NCBI GenBank assembly: GCA_018054455.1
Contig: JAGPJL010000010.1
Span: 1 to 40,377 of the forward strand
Direction: 5' to 3'
DNA: 40,377 nucleotides
Origin: Parabacteroides sp.
GTDB lineage: Bacteria > Bacteroidota > Bacteroidia > Bacteroidales > Tannerellaceae
Shown: positions 38,512 through 40,377 of the stretch, one piece after another
Layout of the letters: each line of letters starts with the position of its first letter
Position numbering within the stretch: position 1 is the stretch's first letter
Made by a program: the position numbers and the translations under genes
Notes under the pieces: model-generated
Told to the model about the DNA's origin: nothing
Seen by the model: the letters and a program-made list of their open reading frames with translations, nothing else
The model's database searches: none

Positions 38512-39489
38512 ATGAGAACTATAGGTTTGGGAAATGCATTGGTTGATGTGGTTTTAAGAGTAAAGGACGACATTGTGCTATCGGAAATTGGCATTGCTAA
38601 AGGGGCTATGGAGCTGATAGACAAAGATCAAATGATTCGTTTGCGCTCGGCCAGCCATGACTTTTCACGGACTGTTTCTCCTGGTGGTTCTGTTTGCAAT
38701 ACGATACGGGCAATGGCAAATCTGGGTGCTTCGGTTGGTTATATTGGCAAAATTGGCTCGGACGACCTGGCAAATGACTACGAGTTAGCCCTTAATCAGG
38801 CTGGGGTTGATCCCAATTTTGTGAAAGTTGATGGAATCTCCGGAAGTTGTACCGTTTTTGTAACTCCCGATGGCGAACGCACAATGGCTACATTTCTGGG
38901 ACCTGCCGCAACCTTGTGTCCGGAAGAGTTAAATCCGGAAGTAATCCGCAACTACGACTGCATCTATATTGAAGGCTATCTTATCGTGAACGAACCTTTG
39001 TTTAGGGGCGTCTTATTGCTTGCCAAAGAAGCCGGACTTAAAATCGCATTGGATTTATCAAGCTTTAATGTGGTGGAGGCAAATCTTGAATTATTAAAAG
39101 AGGTGATACCCGCCTATGTTGATATTCTTTTCTGCAATGAACAGGAAGCTGCCTCTTTTACAGGACTAGCAGCTTCGGAAGCGGTAGCCGAGCTATCCCA
39201 AATGGTAGATATAGCCGTGGTTACACTTGGTAAGCAAGGAGCTTTGGTAGGACATAATAGCGAAGTGGTTTCCGTTTCTGCCGAAACAGTGGATGCAATC
39301 GATACTACGGGCGCCGGAGATCATTTTGCCGCCGGATTCTTGTATGGGATAAGCCGTTCAGCTTCACTTGGATTATCTGCCAAAATTGGGACTTTGCTGG
39401 CTGCACGCGTGGTTGAAGTGTCCGGAGCATGTATCCCGGAGGATCAATGGGAACAAATAAAGTTAAAAGTAGCCGGTATTTTGGAATAA
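38512..39489 (+). CDS. PfkB-family carbohydrate/nucleoside kinase (adenosine kinase-like)
   Basis: The 325-residue ribokinase-fold enzyme transfers phosphate from ATP to a sugar or nucleoside. The opening IGLGNALVDVVLRV and the first PfkB signature PGGSVCNTIRAMANLGA (with Gly-Gly contacting substrate) match adenosine kinase-like members. IGKIGSDDLANDY follows. The second signature DTTGAGDHFAAGF carries the anion hole and the catalytic base D270. Length is normal. Members are often annotated as adenosine kinase in Bacteroidetes, but ribokinase-type sugars cannot be excluded from sequence. The S41 protease gene follows 56 bases later and might be co-transcribed. Confidence 0.88.
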   Translation: MRTIGLGNALVDVVLRVKDDIVLSEIGIAKGAMELIDKDQMIRLRSASHDFSRTVSPGGSVCNTIRAMANLGASVGYIGKIGSDDLANDYELALNQAGVDPNFVKVDGISGSCTVFVTPDGERTMATFLGPAATLCPEELNPEVIRNYDCIYIEGYLIVNEPLFRGVLLLAKEAGLKIALDLSSFNVVEANLELLKEVIPAYVDILFCNEQEAASFTGLAASEAVAELSQMVDIAVVTLGKQGALVGHNSEVVSVSAETVDAIDTTGAGDHFAAGFLYGISRSASLGLSAKIGTLLAARVVEVSGACIPEDQWEQIKLKVAGILE

Positions 39490-39545
39490 TAGTTCGAATA
39501 TTGCATACATTTACGGAATGCTAAATAGTAAATAAGAGATAATCT

Positions 39546-40377
39546 ATGAATAAGTTGTTTTCGAGTAATAAAGTTCTCTCTGGTTTGTTCCTTCTTTTAT
39601 TGCTCCTGGCCCCTCAGACTGGAAGCGCACAAAAAGATAGCACAAAAACGGACAATCGGTTCGAATTAAGTAAGAACCTTGATGTATTCAATGCATTGGT
39701 TAAAGAAGTTGAGATGTTCTATGTCGATACTGTAGATGTGGAGAAAACGGTTCGTCGTGGAATTGATGCCATGCTTTCTGGTTTGGACCCGTATACGGAA
39801 TATATTCCAGAACAGGAGATGGGAGATTTAAAATATATCACAACAGGTGAGTATGGCGGTATAGGTTCTTTTATCCGCGAACGTGAGGGGGGGGGAGTTT
39901 ACATCATCGAACCTTTCGAAGGAATGCCTGCTGCGCTTGCCGGATTAAAGGCGGGCGACAAGTTGCTGGAGATCGATGGGATTGATGTATCCAAAATGAC
40001 TTCCGATAAAGTGAGTGAATTATTGAAAGGTAAGCCAAACACCAAAATGACACTAAAGATTCAGCGACCCAACGAAAAGAAGCCTCGTGCACTGGAGTTA
40101 ATCCGCAAACAGGTATTGGTAGATCAGGTTACCTATTATGGTGTGCGTAACGATAGTATCGGCTATATTTATTTGAAAGGATTTACGGATAAAAGCGCGC
40201 ACGAAGTAAAAGCTGCTTTTGAGGATTTGAAGAAGAATCACAAAATAAAGTCGCTTGTATTAGATTTGCGGAATAACGGCGGAGGTTTGCTCGATAACGC
40301 TGTACAAATTGTCGGGATGTTTGTTCCCAAGGGAGAAGTCGTATTGTCTACAAAAGGTAAAATTAAGCAATGGGATC
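39546..40377 (+). CDS. S41-family C-terminal processing protease (3' truncated)
   Basis: The frame is open to the window edge, giving 277 residues of what is usually a protein of 500-580. A signal peptide or membrane anchor (VLSGLFLLLLLLAPQTGSAQ) is followed by an N-terminal helical region (MLSGLDPYTEYIPEQEM), a PDZ domain with GGIGSFIRE and GMPAALAGLKAGDKLLEIDG, and the start of the S41 core (IGYIYLKGF, LVLDLRNNGGGLLDNAV). The catalytic serine and lysine lie beyond the window. Such enzymes trim or degrade envelope proteins in the periplasm. A run of nine G at 39887-39895 lies in the PDZ coding region; the frame stays correct across it. Confidence 0.92.
   Translation, partial: MNKLFSSNKVLSGLFLLLLLLAPQTGSAQKDSTKTDNRFELSKNLDVFNALVKEVEMFYVDTVDVEKTVRRGIDAMLSGLDPYTEYIPEQEMGDLKYITTGEYGGIGSFIREREGGGVYIIEPFEGMPAALAGLKAGDKLLEIDGIDVSKMTSDKVSELLKGKPNTKMTLKIQRPNEKKPRALELIRKQVLVDQVTYYGVRNDSIGYIYLKGFTDKSAHEVKAAFEDLKKNHKIKSLVLDLRNNGGGLLDNAVQIVGMFVPKGEVVLSTKGKIKQWD

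Overview
The window looks like a chromosome segment from a Bacteroidales bacterium, possibly a Parabacteroides- or Tannerella-like lineage; the genus is not settled. Two things point there. The proteins are typical of the group: fused SecDF, a ROK glucokinase, DUF4468 proteins, and a MacB-type efflux operon with split permeases. In addition, almost every gene or operon is preceded by the Bacteroidetes sigma-factor -7 box TAnnTTTG, often with TTG about 19-20 bases upstream. Most of the window is core genome. No insertion sequence, prophage or CRISPR array was seen.

Layout. 1-1572: 3' end of a GH43-type glycoside hydrolase and a small outer-membrane barrel. 1639-4598: translation operon rplM-rpsI-rpsB-tsf, with a structured leader before rplM and a terminator after tsf. 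4619-10366 (minus): five-gene ABC efflux operon (ATPase, two permeases, adaptor, TolC) with a palindromic operator candidate over its promoter. 10767-15269: ROK sugar kinase, B12-type radical SAM protein, CPBP membrane protease, NUDIX hydrolase. 15375-20173: a 999-residue periplasmic TPR protein followed 8 bases later by a 596-residue outer-membrane barrel. 20294-20433: a strong promoter, two hairpins and a T-tract with no ORF, read as a small RNA candidate. 20432-22727 (minus): small TPR protein and a secreted SUMF-domain/sialidase-like fusion. 22900-27481: topA, argS and an HU gene. 27749-30437: two overlapping rhomboid genes and an endonuclease/exonuclease/phosphatase protein. 30446-32168 (minus): two secreted DUF4468-type proteins, one fused to a flavin-reductase-like domain. 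32555-37557: secDF, an Mrp-type ATPase and trmB. 37558-38131: a non-coding block rich in nested palindromes and direct repeats. 38132-38406 (minus): three tandem tRNA-Asn genes. 38512 to the end: a PfkB-family kinase and the 5' part of an S41 processing protease.

How the genes work together. Housekeeping translation, topology and secretion genes alternate with envelope genes. The ABC-adaptor-TolC operon forms a complete trans-envelope pump. The TPR/barrel pair, the DUF4468 pair and the rhomboid-rhomboid-phosphatase trio are three small envelope modules whose joint jobs are not known from sequence. The most unusual items are the palindrome block next to the tRNA cluster, the ORF-less transcription unit at 20294-20433, the DUF4468/flavin-reductase fusion, and the alternative-pairing leader of rplM.
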